From positions 1-64,000 of the forward strand of contig MKTJ01000064.1 of the NCBI GenBank assembly GCA_001898225.1: 64,000 nt of DNA, given 5' to 3'. Shown here in pieces: positions 1-9,367 of this stretch (position 1 is its first letter; each line of letters starts with the position of its first letter). A program made the translations under genes and the position numbers. The notes below the pieces were generated by a model, which did no database searches, was not told where the DNA came from, and saw nothing but the letters and a program-made list of their open reading frames with translations. This DNA is from Chloroflexi bacterium 54-19. GTDB lineage: Bacteria; Chloroflexota; Chloroflexia; Chloroheliales; Chloroheliaceae.

Positions 1-248
1 GTTCCTGTTTGTACCACCAGGGTGGGGGCGCTTTTTATCCCATATGCCGAAACCAATTCCAGGTTGTCCTCAACTTTTACAACCTCAAATGGGATTTCGG
101 CTTCATTCAGGAACGCCTTTGCTATTTTGCAGTTCGGGCAGGTTGCGGTGGTAAAGAGAAGCAATCTTTCATCTTCTGTAAAAAGCGATTCAGCCTTTGC
201 CTCGTTTGATATTACTTGTTGAGGCTGCCGCGTGGTTTGGCCGGGCAA
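1..248 (-). CDS. Thioredoxin/glutaredoxin-like domain protein, partial (runs off the left edge)
   Basis: The minus-strand frame is open from base 275 to base 1. It has the thioredoxin-fold pattern: a hydrophobic strand, then T-x-T-C-P-N-C-K with the redox pair CPNC, a helix, and the cis-proline motif SAPTLVV near the edge. The only plausible start after the upstream stop (276-278) is TTG at 246-248, so the 5' end is uncertain. The domain resembles small disulfide reductases and the C-terminal thioredoxin modules appended to anaerobic ribonucleotide reductases. The remainder lies outside the window, so the host protein cannot be named. It is next to the SAVED remnant and reads in the same direction. 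Confidence 0.6.
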   Translation of the reverse strand, partial: MPGQTTRQPQQVISNEAKAESLFTEDERLLLFTTATCPNCKIAKAFLNEAEIPFEVVKVEDNLELVSAYGIKSAPTLVVQTG

Positions 249-318
249 AAGTAATGTCTTATAAATCTGGATGCTTCAGTAAAAAGCAACAGTGTAAGTT
301 CAATTCCCACCGAAAAGG

Positions 319-897
319 TTATTTTAGAAGGAAAGATGGAGCGTACCCAGGTTGCTGGTCCTCCATAATCTGAATTTCCCGGCAGACCGCATTCAGACGG
401 TGCCCAATAAAACAGGCTCCGCTCAGAGGCCCGAAGTAAAAGAGGAGCAAACGAGTCGCCCTCCAATTCTTCACAAATGACCTAACTGCCATTTTTACTC
501 CATCGGCTAGGGCGACAACATCACCGTTTTTACCCAGGCAATCTTTACTTAACTCACGATTTGGGCGAAGAAGCAAAAGTGCCGCGACCTTTTCTGTCCT
601 TTGTGTAAGATATGTTCGCACATCATCTTCGAGTGACCCTGTGATGCTAATACCAACTGCGACCGTAGAACCTTGACCATCCAGAATTTCTCCTTCAGGC
701 GAATTCAAATCATTTGATATAGTAAGACCAAAATCCGCACTTATTGCGGCATCAGTTCGCCAATGATTACCCTGCTGATCTACCTCAATCGTGTATCGAG
801 CAACGTCAGAGAAAGTAAAACCAAAAGCAAACCAAGCAGAAAGGCGTGATAACCCACGTGCTCGAACAAGACGGCAATTTGTGTCCTGGTTTATTTG
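319..897 (-). pseudogene. SAVED-domain protein, C-terminal part (CBASS-type sensor/effector remnant)
   Basis: The frame is open for 193 codons down to the stop at 319 and is cut on its N-terminal side by the ISKra4-like element. Visible SAVED features in order are a SRLSAWFAFGFTFSDV stretch, a hydrophobic strand ending in HWRTDA, a VAVGISITGS strand, and a terminal LFYFGPLSGACFIGHRLNA block followed by a short strand with QPGYAPSF. SAVED domains bind cyclic oligonucleotides made by CD-NTases and trigger fused nucleases or other effectors in CBASS anti-phage systems. The N-terminal effector domain and any CD-NTase are absent here, so this is a dead remnant. Confidence 0.75.
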
Positions 898-995
898 GAG
901 ACCATTCTTTTCCGGGGGCCAGCCCCACTGAATATGGCAAATTAAGTTATACTAAAACCAACCAAAATCATTAAGTTTCAGTAGGATAATTTGCC

Positions 996-1763
996 ATGAC
1001 CCCTTCAGATAAAAGTGAAAGGCTGCCGCTGCCTCTCCAGGCACCGGTGCAAATTTACCAGTTCCATGTTTTATTGCTCACTATCAGCCCGGCTATCTGG
1101 CGCCGCTTTCTTATCCGTAGCGATTCTACTATCGCTGATCTCCATCATATCCTTCAAATTCTTATGGGCTGGAGTGACGAACATCTTCACCAGTTCACCA
1201 TTCATGGTAAGCACTACGGAGTTGAACATCCAGGTGGGATCTACTTCAGCACTGATCCAAAGAAAATCTATCTGTGTGATTTCAATTTTAGATTAAAGGA
1301 ACGCTTCCTTTACGAATATGACTTTAACGACTACTGGCAGCTTCAAATTCGCCTGGAACAAATCCTCCCCCTTGATCCGAATAAAACTTATCCGTTTTGT
1401 ATTACGGGTGCAAGAAAAACTCCTCCTGAGGACTGCGGTGGTCCCGAGAGATTTATGGAACAAGAAGTTAAGATGGAGTTAGCCTTGTGGGACAAGAAAT
1501 TCCGCCTGGCTGAGATCATGTCGGCCCTTTTGCCCACTATTTACGATGAAACGACAAGTATACAGGCGGCCGTTGATCCGGTAAGGGTCGAACTTACGGC
1601 CATCTTACAAGATTTAGAAGAGGCTAAATTCAACCGGTTCACCATAAACCAGCGTCTAAAATTGTATGCCTCAGGGGAGGTGGATTGGCGCTGGAAAGAA
1701 CTTGAAAAAGAAAAACCAAAGCCATTTAAAAAGAGCATCCGTACGAAGAAGGCTACAAAATGA
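996..1763 (+). CDS. PRiA4 ORF3 / IS1096 TnpR-like passenger protein
   Basis: This 255-aa protein has the plasmid pRiA4b ORF-3 family pattern: an N-terminal YQFHVLLLTISPAIWRRF strand, DLHHILQILMGWSDEHLHQFTI, then YEYDFNDYWQLQIRLE and a CITGARKTPPEDCGG motif. The family commonly travels as a passenger in insertion sequences, and its biochemical role is unknown. The stop codon overlaps the start of the transposase by 4 bp (ATGA), so the two are translationally coupled. The C-terminus is lysine-rich. AGGATAA lies just upstream of the ATG. Confidence 0.8.
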   Translation: MTPSDKSERLPLPLQAPVQIYQFHVLLLTISPAIWRRFLIRSDSTIADLHHILQILMGWSDEHLHQFTIHGKHYGVEHPGGIYFSTDPKKIYLCDFNFRLKERFLYEYDFNDYWQLQIRLEQILPLDPNKTYPFCITGARKTPPEDCGGPERFMEQEVKMELALWDKKFRLAEIMSALLPTIYDETTSIQAAVDPVRVELTAILQDLEEAKFNRFTINQRLKLYASGEVDWRWKELEKEKPKPFKKSIRTKKATK

Positions 1764-3284
1764 AAATAACAATTCAAATCGTCCTTGAAAATACCGAGCA
1801 GACACATGATAGGGAAGACCCGGTTGTTGAAGAAATTTTCAGCTTTGAGCGTACCGAGAATAGTGACATACTTGCTCCTGAAAGCCTGGGGTTAACGCTT
1901 GATGAGGCCAAAACTTTATTGGCTGGTGTCCAGAAAAAGCTGGTCACCGAACAGGTGGGAGTCCACCTCTCCAAGAAAAGCAACTGCCCACAGTGTCACA
2001 AGGCTTATGTGCAAAAGGGACGACATAAGATTTCTTTCAGCACGTTGTTTGGCAAATTGAAGGTGGACAGCCCGCGTTTCTACACTTGTGAATGCCAGCG
2101 TGAAATTGAAATGCCGCTCAATAAGACCAAGAAAATGCCAAGTTTTAGTCCTCTGGCCGGTTTATTGAAGGAACACAGCGCCCCGGAATTTACCTATCTG
2201 CAAACCAAATGGGCTGCCCTGATGAGTTACGGTTTAACCTCCCAAATCTTAAAAGAGGTTCTGCCATTGGATAAACCTATTAGCACCTCGGTTCTCTCAA
2301 AGAAGGTAAAACAGGTAGCACTTCGTGCAGACAGCGAACTGGGTGAGGAAAAACCGATATTTATTGAGGGCTGCCAGGCCGAGTGGGAGGCTTTACCGCC
2401 ACCGGCCCCACCGCTTACCGTCGGAGGGGATGGCGGATATGTACGTGGGCGAGAAGGCAAAGACCGCAGATTTGGCAATTTCGAGGTAATTGTTGGCAAA
2501 AGTATCCCGGCTCCAGGACAGGGACCAAATAAGCGATTTGGCTATGTGAATTGTTATGATGCCAAACCAAAAAGAAGGTTGTTTGACCTTTTGAAGAGCC
2601 AGGGAATGCAGTTCAACCAGCAGGTAATCTTTCTTTCAGATGGCGGCGATACCGTTCGAGATTTGCAACTTTATCTCAATCCTCAAGGCGAGCACATTTT
2701 GGATTGGTTCCATATCACCGGTGCTTTCTCAATTTGTAAAAGGACTACCCAGCCTGCCTGAACCTAAATTGCCATCTAAAGGGAAGGGAAAGAAAGTTGT
2801 GAAGGAAAATGAGGAAGACGACCTGCCTAAACCTAAACCGGAGGAAGTAGCGAAAAAGGTAGAACAGATAAAATGGTTCCTGTGGCACGGAAATGTGTAT
2901 AAGGCTTTGCAAATTTTAGACAACCTTGAATTTGAATTGGAGCCTGTGGAAGAAAACGGCGTTGTTTTCAATAAACTCTATCTCAAAGTGGTGGAATTCA
3001 AGGGATACATTAAGGCCAACCAGCCCTATATTGTGAATTATGGGGACCGGTACCGCAATGATGAAACAATATCTTCCTCATTTGTGGAATCAACGGTGAA
3101 CGAGGTAATCAGCAAACGGTTCGTCAAGCGGCAGCAGATGCGCTGGACCAAAGCGGGAGCGCACCAGCTACTCCAGGTAAGAATTCAAGTTTTGAACGAG
3201 GAATTGAGAACTACCTTCGGTCGTTGGTATCCCGGAATGAAACCGCAAGAAGAGGTTAAAGAAGCACAAAAAGCAGTGGCTTAA
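1760..3284 (+). pseudogene. ISKra4-family transposase, frameshifted
   Basis: The first reading frame (1760-2761) covers the N-terminal part with a CPQCHKAYVQKG zinc-binding segment and the catalytic-core motifs GDGGYVRGREG and FLSDGGDTVRDLQ, then HILDWFHIT. It leaves frame at about 2722. The rest of the protein continues in another frame (about 2722-3284) with SQFVKGL and a C-terminal domain with WTKAGAHQLLQVR. Family members usually read HILDWFHITMRLT at this point. The missing residues suggest a deletion of roughly 10-11 nt at the junction. The element probably cannot move itself unless transposase is supplied in trans. Confidence 0.8.
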
Positions 3285-3328
3285 TTGTCGTTGCACTTCA
3301 GGGCTGGCCCCCGGAAAAGAATGGTCTC

Positions 3329-3618
3329 GTAATCAAAGGAGCGAACTGCTTTTCCCAGTTGAGCACCGTCTGGTGGGTGAGCTCAAATCCTCGTTCCAGG
3401 AATATTTCGGATAAATCTCTAAGCGAGAGCTTGTAACGCAGCCGCCAGAGGACGACAAGAAATACAATTTCGGTCGGATATTCAAGAAAATTAAAAGGGC
3501 TTCCGGTTCGTTCATTATATTTACGTTCACAGCCAGGGCAATAGAAAGTTTTATAACCGAGTTTAGTCTTCTGCTTGCGTTCTTTAGTTTCTTTGCTTTG
3601 GCAATAAGGACAAGGCAC
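3329..3618 (-). pseudogene. IS6-like transposase with N-terminal zinc ribbon, truncated
   Basis: The frame starts at a GTG (MPCPYCQSKETKERK) and keeps the CPYC/CPGC zinc ribbon, YNERTGSPFN, and RYKLSLRDLSEIFLERG. It ends after WEKQFAPLIT, where the ISKra4-like element is joined. The catalytic DDE residues, which follow at WRVDETY in full copies, are absent. The element end is the sequence AGTTTTTACACAACC at 3741-3755, matched at 24424-24438 beside the second remnant. Confidence 0.8.
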
Positions 3619-3745
3619 TTGAGTTCTCCTTCTTCCACGCTTAATTTATTCAGCGGAGAATTTATAATACCAGGAAGATAAACGCAAATGCCAGGCGATT
3701 ATTTTCTTTAAAAACGCTCAACCGCTTTTATTGAACCCTCAGTTT

Positions 3746-4177
3746 TTACACAACCGTCGAATTATCTTTGAACGTCGCCGTGAAAAACCCAGTTAAAGCA
3801 CATAGAATGAAGCCAATGTTCCTGACTAAATCGAAACTTGTTACAGGTTTATCATTAGCACCGAAACAATTACAAGCCACTATCTTTTTTTGCTTTATAA
3901 CCAAGAACAATGCAAAGGAGAATACCGCTAAGAGTATAATCGCTAAAAGGAAAGCTAAATTCAAAATGAAGTTACCAACCACAAATAAAATGGTTATCGT
4001 TAATTCAGCGACTAATACCCATATTGACAAAAACATACTGAATTTTTTAGGGAATAGGCCAAATCCACTGATACTTTTAGCAAAAGATGAAACATCCGTC
4101 ATTTTCCGAGTAAAGGAATAGGCGAATAATATGCCTAACAGAATTCTTGTAAAAGTTGTTAGATATTCACTAATCAT
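3746..4177 (-). CDS. MauE/DoxX-like membrane protein, C-terminus altered by an IS end
   Basis: This 143-aa integral membrane protein has about four transmembrane helices, an N-terminal RILLGILFAYSFTRKM motif and a CNCFG motif in the third loop. The pattern fits the MauE/DoxX superfamily, whose MauE branch supports disulfide or redox maturation of periplasmic proteins. AAAGGT precedes the ATG. The last three codons and the TAA stop are supplied by the inverted repeat of the neighbouring IS6-like remnant, so the native C-terminus has been replaced. The loss is probably small, because the last helix is almost complete. Confidence 0.65.
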   Translation of the reverse strand: MISEYLTTFTRILLGILFAYSFTRKMTDVSSFAKSISGFGLFPKKFSMFLSIWVLVAELTITILFVVGNFILNLAFLLAIILLAVFSFALFLVIKQKKIVACNCFGANDKPVTSFDLVRNIGFILCALTGFFTATFKDNSTVV

Positions 4178-4416
4178 CTAAACCTTTGAATATTGGTATA
4201 TAGACAGAAATCTCTCATCTCTCCTAGCTGTATCAAGCCTATCGCATTTTTTGATTTTAGCTATCAGCAAAACCACCCAAAGTTTGAGCAAAAAGTCTTA
4301 AAAAAATAAGTTCAAAAAAGGGCAAATAACCTTAAGTAAAAAGGAAGTAGAAAAGTAAAAAGACTTGCTTCTAGCTAAGATACTCTTGTAAAATATTTCA
4401 GAGTAGGCTTTTTAGT

Positions 4417-4842
4417 TCAAAAATCTTCAACGTAAGGGCTGATAATATTTTTAGAAATGGCAGTTACTACTGCATGAGTGCGATTTCTTGCTCCTAGCTT
4501 TAGGGTAATTCGGTCTAAATGTGTTCTAACAGTTTTAGGGCTAATTTCCAATTTTTGGGATATATCGGTGTCAGTTATTCCGGTTGATAATAGGTGCAAG
4601 ATTTGTATTTCACGTTGAGTTAGTCCATAGGTGTGGGTGGATAGATGAATAATAGCCGTTGCTCTGGCATACTGTTCCTTCAAGATTGCGGGCTTATTGT
4701 CTAATACATCATAAATAGCCTCTTTTAATTCTTCCAAACTGAATGAGGTAGAAATAATACCTTGCACGTTGCTCTCCAATAACTGATCATAACTTGGAGT
4801 GGTTCTGGCAGAAGTCAGACCTGTAACAGTAAAACTGAACAA
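4417..4842 (-). pseudogene. LuxR/NarL-type response regulator, N-terminal receiver lost
   Basis: The C-terminal 70 residues are a LuxR helix-turn-helix: LTQREIQILHLLSTGITDTDIS, then ISPKTVRTHLDRI and a closing helix. Before it is only the tail of a receiver domain (VQGIISTSFSLEELKEAIYDVL), without the phosphoacceptor aspartate. An in-frame stop lies just upstream of the TTG at 4842, so the front half is missing. It may still bind DNA constitutively if translated, but it looks like the broken half of a two-component regulator. Confidence 0.65.
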
Positions 4843-4950
4843 AACCTGCGCTGGTTATTTTAAGGCCCTTGTCGTAGCCAAAGTTTTGAACATTTGCTAA
4901 AATGACTTCTCAACTTCCCAAATTAGCAAAGTCAAAGAACGGAACTTAAA

Positions 4951-5775
4951 ATGATTTGCCCGTTTTGTAAAAATACAAAAACGCACTTGCGTAAGAAATT
5001 AACCTCGCTTGGTTATAAAACGTATTATTGCGGTAAATGCGACCTCACTTATAATGAAAGAACTGGAACGCCTTTTAATAAATTGAGCATACCGACCGAC
5101 ATTTTATTTTTAGTTCTGTTTTACCGCTTGAGGTATAAACTTTCGTTAAGAGATGTTGCGGAGATGTTTATCGAGCGTGGTTTTGAGTTCACGCATGAAG
5201 CAGTCCGGGACTGGGAAGAACGCTTCGCTCACCTCTTTTCCGATAAATTAAAAGCCAAACGAAAATTCAAAACTGACCTCAACAAGAGTTGGCGTGTGGA
5301 CGAAACTTACCTGAAAGTAGGCAAAAGCCAGGTCTATTTGTATCGGGCTATCGACAAGCGGGGCAACCTTATAGATGTACGGCTCTCAAATACGAGGGAT
5401 CTAGAAGCAGCGGAACTCTTCTTCAAACAGGCCAAGGAAACGGTCGGCCACAATCCTGAAAAAGTGACAACCGATGGCCATGACAGCTATCCGAAGGCCA
5501 TCCGAAAAACGTTGGGTCTGAATGTCGAGCATCGAACCAACCGGTATGTAAACAACTTGGTTGAGCAATCCCATCGGAAAATCAAGCAAAGATATTACCC
5601 GATGAAGAATTTTAAGAGTTTTGAAGCAGCCAGTCGGTTTACCAGTGCTTTCGAGGAAGTTAACGACTTCTTCAGATACCAGACCCATAAGAACGAGAAG
5701 GTACCTCTTATCCGGCAGCGAACCCTCTTTAAGCTGCGATTTGCGGATATTAAACGAGAGTTTTTAGCGGCATAA
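4951..5775 (+). CDS. IS6-like family transposase, full length
   Basis: The 274-aa protein begins with a CPFC/CGKC zinc ribbon, then YNERTGTPFN, RYKLSLRDVAEMFIERG and the DDE core: WRVDETYLKV (first D), TTDGHDSYPKAI (second D) and LVEQSHRKIKQRY (E). IS6-family enzymes copy the element and form cointegrates. The gene lies beside an IS3 remnant. I could not find convincing inverted repeats around this copy, so element boundaries are not given. Confidence 0.85.
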   Translation: MICPFCKNTKTHLRKKLTSLGYKTYYCGKCDLTYNERTGTPFNKLSIPTDILFLVLFYRLRYKLSLRDVAEMFIERGFEFTHEAVRDWEERFAHLFSDKLKAKRKFKTDLNKSWRVDETYLKVGKSQVYLYRAIDKRGNLIDVRLSNTRDLEAAELFFKQAKETVGHNPEKVTTDGHDSYPKAIRKTLGLNVEHRTNRYVNNLVEQSHRKIKQRYYPMKNFKSFEAASRFTSAFEEVNDFFRYQTHKNEKVPLIRQRTLFKLRFADIKREFLAA

Positions 5776-6227
5776 TTCAACTGGGATTATTTTAGCTATC
5801 CTCGTCAATCCTGGCTTTCTGAGCTCAGTTCTGACAGAGCCTCTTCATGAAACTCTCGGCTTTAGCATTATCATATGGGTTAGCTTTTCGTGACATGCTT
5901 ACGGCAATACCGGCCTCCTGCAGGCGACTCACATAGGCCACACTGGTGTACTGAACACCACGATCAGAATGGTGGGTCAGTCCTGGCTTTATTTGCCGAT
6001 TGGCTAAAGCCATTTCCAAGGCTCCCAGGGCCAACTCGGTATCTATTCTCTTCGAGAGCTTCCAGCCAATACACTTTCGAGAGTAACCATCTAAAATAGC
6101 GGCCAAATAGGCAAAGCCTTTTGGTAAGGTTACATACGTAATGTCAGCATGCCAGACCTGATCCGGTTCGGTTAACTCTTTGTCACGATCACGAAGTAGA
6201 TTCTTAAATACCGGGTTAGAATGCTTA

Positions 6228-7141
6228 GAGCCTATCCGAAAAATATTAGAAAGGATAAAATAAGCCAAAAACTAGTAACCAGGTGAGCAACAAATGACGC
6301 AAGTTCAACCCGATTACGGCATAGTCGAGGCTTATCAAATCCCTGAGGAGTTGTGGCAAGAAATTGAGACCATTTTGCCACCTTTACCGCCTAAAAAGAA
6401 AAGTGGTCGCCCTCGTATGAGTGACCGCCAAGCCATGACTGCCATCTTCTACCTGCTAAAAACAGGCGGCCAATGGAAGTCTTTGCCTCGCTCTTTAGGC
6501 GCTTCCAGTACCGTCCACGACCGTTATCAGTGGTGGGTTGCCCACGATGTTTTTCTAAAGCTGTGGCAACTCAGCTTAGCTGAATACGATGCCCAAATCG
6601 GTATAGATTGGGAATGGCTGGCTGCCGATGGCGCAATGACCAAAGCTCCCCTCGGTCGGGAGTGGGAAAAAAAGCGGAAGGAACCCAACCGACCGAGGTA
6701 AACAAGGGGTTAAACGCTCTATGTTGGTCGAAGGACACGGTTTGCCAATCTCGGTAGAAATAGCCGGAGCAAACCGGCACGACATCATCTTGATTGAAGC
6801 GACCCTTCGCAACATCGTCGTAGCTCGACCAGCACCGAGCAAAACTCAGCCGCAACATCTTTGCCTGGACAAAGGCTACGACTCGGCCAAAGTGCGAGAA
6901 TTGCTCGAAGAGCTGGGTTACACGGCGCACATCAGAGCCAGGAATGAAGAAGCCGCGGACTTGCAACTCATACCCGGCTATAGAGCCAGGCGCTGGAAAG
7001 TGGAGCGGACGCATAGCTGGCTCAACCGGTTCCGACGGATTTTGATCCGCTGGGAGAAGAAAGCTAGTAACTATGTTGGTTTGTTGCATTTCGCTTGTGC
7101 CTTGATCGTTTTTCGAACTTTAGGATTTTTCGGATAGGCTC
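6228..7141 (+). mobile_element. IS5-family (IS427-group-like) element with TTA target duplication
   Basis: The ends are GAGCCTATCCGAAAAAT at 6228-6244 and its reverse complement ending at 7141. The flanks are TTA (6225-6227) and TTA (7142-7144), the 3-bp TNA-type duplication typical of this group. The element is 914 bp long and carries one two-frame transposase. Its ends and flanks are intact, so it is a recent arrival compared with its IS3 host. Confidence 0.9.
6294..7137 (+). CDS. IS5-family transposase in two overlapping frames
   Basis: Frame 1 (6294-6701) encodes the N-terminal part: PEELWQEIETILPP, RPRMSDRQAMTAIFYLLKTG, then DWEWLAADGAMTKAPLG with the first catalytic aspartate. At the run of seven A at 6667-6673 the family pattern continues in the +1 frame as KSGRNPTDRGKQGVKRS, VEGHGLPISV, CLDKGYDS (second D) and WKVERTHSWLNRFRR (E), ending at 7137. 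The frames join if one A is skipped. This could reflect slippage on the A run, as used by several IS5/IS427 elements, or a one-base loss. Confidence 0.8.
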
Positions 7142-7504
7142 TTAGAATCAGTCGTTACCACAAACCAGCATTTTGGTTGGCAGAGTAAACACTGTTCTCG
7201 CATTACTCGTAAAACCCGCTTTGAGTTCACTTTCCGCCCTCGCCTTGCCAATTCCTTAACCACCCGACGGTAACCATAACCACCAAATTCCAGCACTATT
7301 GCCTCGATAGCTTCACACAACTCTTTATCTTTAGCTGCTCGAATAGCCTTCCTTTTCTCTCGCAAGTAGTACCAAGACCGGCTGACCCCCAGCCACTGAC
7401 ACAACTTGCGTACTGACAACTTGGGATTTTCAGCGTGCAGCTTCGCGATTAACTCGTGGCGCCTCTCTAGGTTGAAGTTTGTTTTGCTAGTGCCAAGGCT
7501 TTTT

Positions 7505-7803
7505 TTACCCGCAGGGTACCCCGTAAAGGGGCAACACAGAATTCTCTAGAGCGAGTTGGCCGCAAAACCTTTCCAGCTCAGCTATTTTGGCCTCATAGCC
7601 CAGTTTCTCAGCTGGAACCTCGGTAGGTTCTCGCGGGGTAAAGGCGGCCTCGCCCCTGGCCTGATATTCCTTACGCCATTTTAGTAGGCTGCTTTCAGCA
7701 ATTCTTTTCGCTCCCGACAAACCTGGGCGGGTCGTTTCTCACCGGTCTCGACCTGCTTACAGAGTTGGATCTTGAATTCGCGAGTGTGATTTCGACCATT
7801 CAT
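7505..7803 (-). pseudogene. IS3-family OrfA, frameshifted
   Basis: An ATG at 7803 starts MNGRNHTREFKIQLCKQVETGEK, the usual HTH_Tnp_1 start of IS3 OrfA. The frame is then lost near 7715-7725. The rest (RIAESSLLKWRKEYQARGEAAF, then EAKIAELERFCGQLALENSVL) reads in another frame and stops at 7505. The stop TAA overlaps a run of seven A that would serve as the OrfA/OrfB frameshift site. Just before it is a GC-rich segment with the short hairpin CCCCTTTACGGGG (7521-7533), which is not expected in OrfA. Confidence 0.7.
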
Positions 7804-7895
7804 CTTAAAACTTCTCCTTTATCGCTATAAAGTATAACGGTAAATTCTTGGAGAAGCTAGCTTTCATTTTGGTCCGGGATTATGGTTGCAGTTCA

Positions 7896-8118
7896 ATAGA
7901 TGATCCTATGCCTACTTCCATAAACTTGCATAATCATTTCTACCTAATCTTTAACTATTATTAAATATATTGATAGTGGAAGGGTGCTCAAAACTCCTGG
8001 CTAGGCCAGCTCATTTAACAATTCAGTCCTAGTTCAAGCATTTAAAGCCTGACCTTAGCACTCTTTGTACTTCAGAGACTTGTGTCGGGGGTAAGGTGTT
8101 TATCTATGGAGGTGAAAG
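7896..8118. other. Intergenic region upstream of the hydrolase
   Basis: I see no gene or recognised element between the IS3 terminal repeat and the hydrolase start. A strong ribosome binding site (GGAGGTGAAAG) sits immediately before the ATG at 8119. Confidence 0.5.
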
Positions 8119-9072
8119 ATGTTAGTAGCCGAGCAAAAACCTCATAAACCAGGCAGGAAACCCTTTTACAAATCGAGCAAACTGCTGTGGGTTATTCCTT
8201 CGATAATTGTAGGAGTGTGCCTGGTGTTTTATGTAGGGGTTAGCATCTATGCTGCAAATATATTCAACCAGGTTCCCGACCGGCCCTTAGAATTTACTAA
8301 CACTCCCGCCCAACACGGCCTATCCTATCAAGAAGTGAGCTTTCCTACCGCCCTCAATGATGGTATTACCTTGCGCGGTTGGTGGATACCCAATCCCTCT
8401 TCTGACCGCGCTATCATTATAGTCCATGGTAAAGCACAGACCCGGATGGAGATGGTAGATTATAGCAGGAATTTCTGGGAAATGGGCTACAATTTGTTAC
8501 TTTTCGACCTCAGAGGGCACGGCAAGTCAGACGGCGATCACTATTACTTTGGGCAGAAGGAATCGTGGGATACGGTAGGGGCCTTTAACTTCGTGAAGAG
8601 CAAAGGTTTCACCCCTGAGCATATCGGACTCTATGGGAGAAGTATGGGAGCCGCTACTGCGCTTTTAGCGGCTGGACATGACGAGGAGATTAAGACCATC
8701 TTCAGCGACTCCAGTTTTGCCAATTTCGGTGAAGTGGCGTGGGAGCGTATGCCGGTCGAAAAGGGTTTACCCTCTTTCTTCCTGCCGGGCATTTTTACAG
8801 CAGGACGTATTCTATTAGATTTCAAGATTGACGAGACCCGTCCAGTGGTAATCCTGCCAAATTTGAAGGAGGTACATATTTTTCTGGTGCATTGTGAAGG
8901 AGATACAACTATTCCGGTCGCCCAATTCTACCAGCTTAAAGAGGCAGGTGGCTCGAAGATTGTGGGAAGCTGGCTTATTGCTGGTGGTGAACATACCAAA
9001 GGTCTTGAGATGTACCCTGAGCTATATTTACAAAAGGTCAAAACCTTCTTTTACACCTATCTGGGCCAGTAG
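8119..9072 (+). CDS. Membrane-anchored alpha/beta hydrolase
   Basis: A hydrophobic helix at about residues 22-45 anchors the protein, and the catalytic domain follows. The nucleophile elbow is GRSMGA (Ser175). The acid is in HCEGDTTIP (Asp262) and the histidine is in GGEHTKG (His292), giving a complete Ser-Asp-His triad. The order IIIVHGKAQTR, LLLFDLRGHGKSDG, then GRSMG is typical of the BAAT/YqkD-like serine hydrolases. The substrate is unknown. The family includes esterases and peptidases facing the outside of the membrane. It stands alone between transposons, with the strong Shine-Dalgarno sequence GGAGGTGAAAG. Confidence 0.85.
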   Translation: MLVAEQKPHKPGRKPFYKSSKLLWVIPSIIVGVCLVFYVGVSIYAANIFNQVPDRPLEFTNTPAQHGLSYQEVSFPTALNDGITLRGWWIPNPSSDRAIIIVHGKAQTRMEMVDYSRNFWEMGYNLLLFDLRGHGKSDGDHYYFGQKESWDTVGAFNFVKSKGFTPEHIGLYGRSMGAATALLAAGHDEEIKTIFSDSSFANFGEVAWERMPVEKGLPSFFLPGIFTAGRILLDFKIDETRPVVILPNLKEVHIFLVHCEGDTTIPVAQFYQLKEAGGSKIVGSWLIAGGEHTKGLEMYPELYLQKVKTFFYTYLGQ

Positions 9073-9367
9073 CCTAAGCGGTTAAACTTTAGCGGTAGTC
9101 GAGACCGTTCCAAAACGGGGCCAGCTAAAACTCTTTTTTACAATTATTGAGTGGAAGCAGATTAATAACTACAATACCCTTGAAGGCTATTTGCATCATC
9201 CGAACAAGGCAAGTAGCCTCAAGGGTGACACAACACAACCGCTAGACCGGCTGTTGGATCAAACCCCCACCCCTGTGCTTAAATAATGAAAAGGCCTATG
9301 GTGGACCCCGTTGTCAGGTTCAGACGCAACTTTGGTGCAAAGCTTTTGAAACTGTAAATCGTACATG
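9073..9367. other. Non-coding stretch with a short unassigned reading frame
   Basis: There is no recognisable gene. One plus-strand frame is open from about 9087 to 9286 and ends in DRLLDQTPTPVLK. It has no good start codon, and I match it to no family. It may be the decayed end of a gene cut by the adjacent inverted-repeat element. Confidence 0.3.

Larger units (their letters stand above)
898..3328 (+). mobile_element. ISKra4-like insertion sequence with passenger gene, 28-bp perfect terminal inverted repeats
   Basis: Bases 898-925 and 3301-3328 are perfect 28-bp inverted repeats starting GAGACCATTCTTTTCCGGGG. They enclose a passenger gene and a frameshifted ISKra4-type transposase. The left flank is the SAVED gene and the right flank lies inside an IS6-like transposase, with no shared target duplication. 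The element therefore either moved by rearrangement or its flanks have since recombined. The same repeat sequence ends a 176-bp element at 9368-9543. Confidence 0.85.
5828..7419 (-). pseudogene. IS3-family OrfB (integrase-type transposase), split and truncated
   Basis: The N-terminal part (7145-7419) carries the IS3 HTH_21 segment LSVRKLCQWLGVSRSWYYL and GYGYRRVVKELARRG. The C-terminal part (5828-6224) carries the rve core: VWHADITYV (first D), THHSDRGVQYTS (second D) and ANPYDNAKAESFMK (E). Removing the IS5 insertion and one TTA copy joins VTTDS directly to KHSNPVFKNLL in frame. The C-terminus ends early, a few residues after the catalytic glutamate. The order of insertion is therefore IS3 first, IS5 second. 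Confidence 0.85.
5828..7895 (-). mobile_element. IS3-family element remnant, interrupted by an IS5-family element
   Basis: The upstream end is the IS3-type inverted repeat at 7871-7895 (reverse strand TGAACTGCAACCATAATCCC). Next come a frameshifted orfA, an orfB split by the IS5 insertion, and a truncated 3' end at about 5828 where the sequence leaves IS3 after AESFMKRL. The distal inverted repeat is missing. The element is dead three ways: frameshift, insertion and end loss. Confidence 0.8.

Noticed and set aside
212..466. Minus-strand 84-aa frame over the left edge
   Set aside because: It overlaps the SAVED frame and the thioredoxin region out of phase and has no family features.
9087..9286. 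Plus-strand frame ending in DRLLDQTPTPVLK
   Set aside because: No start codon with a ribosome binding site and no recognisable family; listed only as an unassigned stretch.
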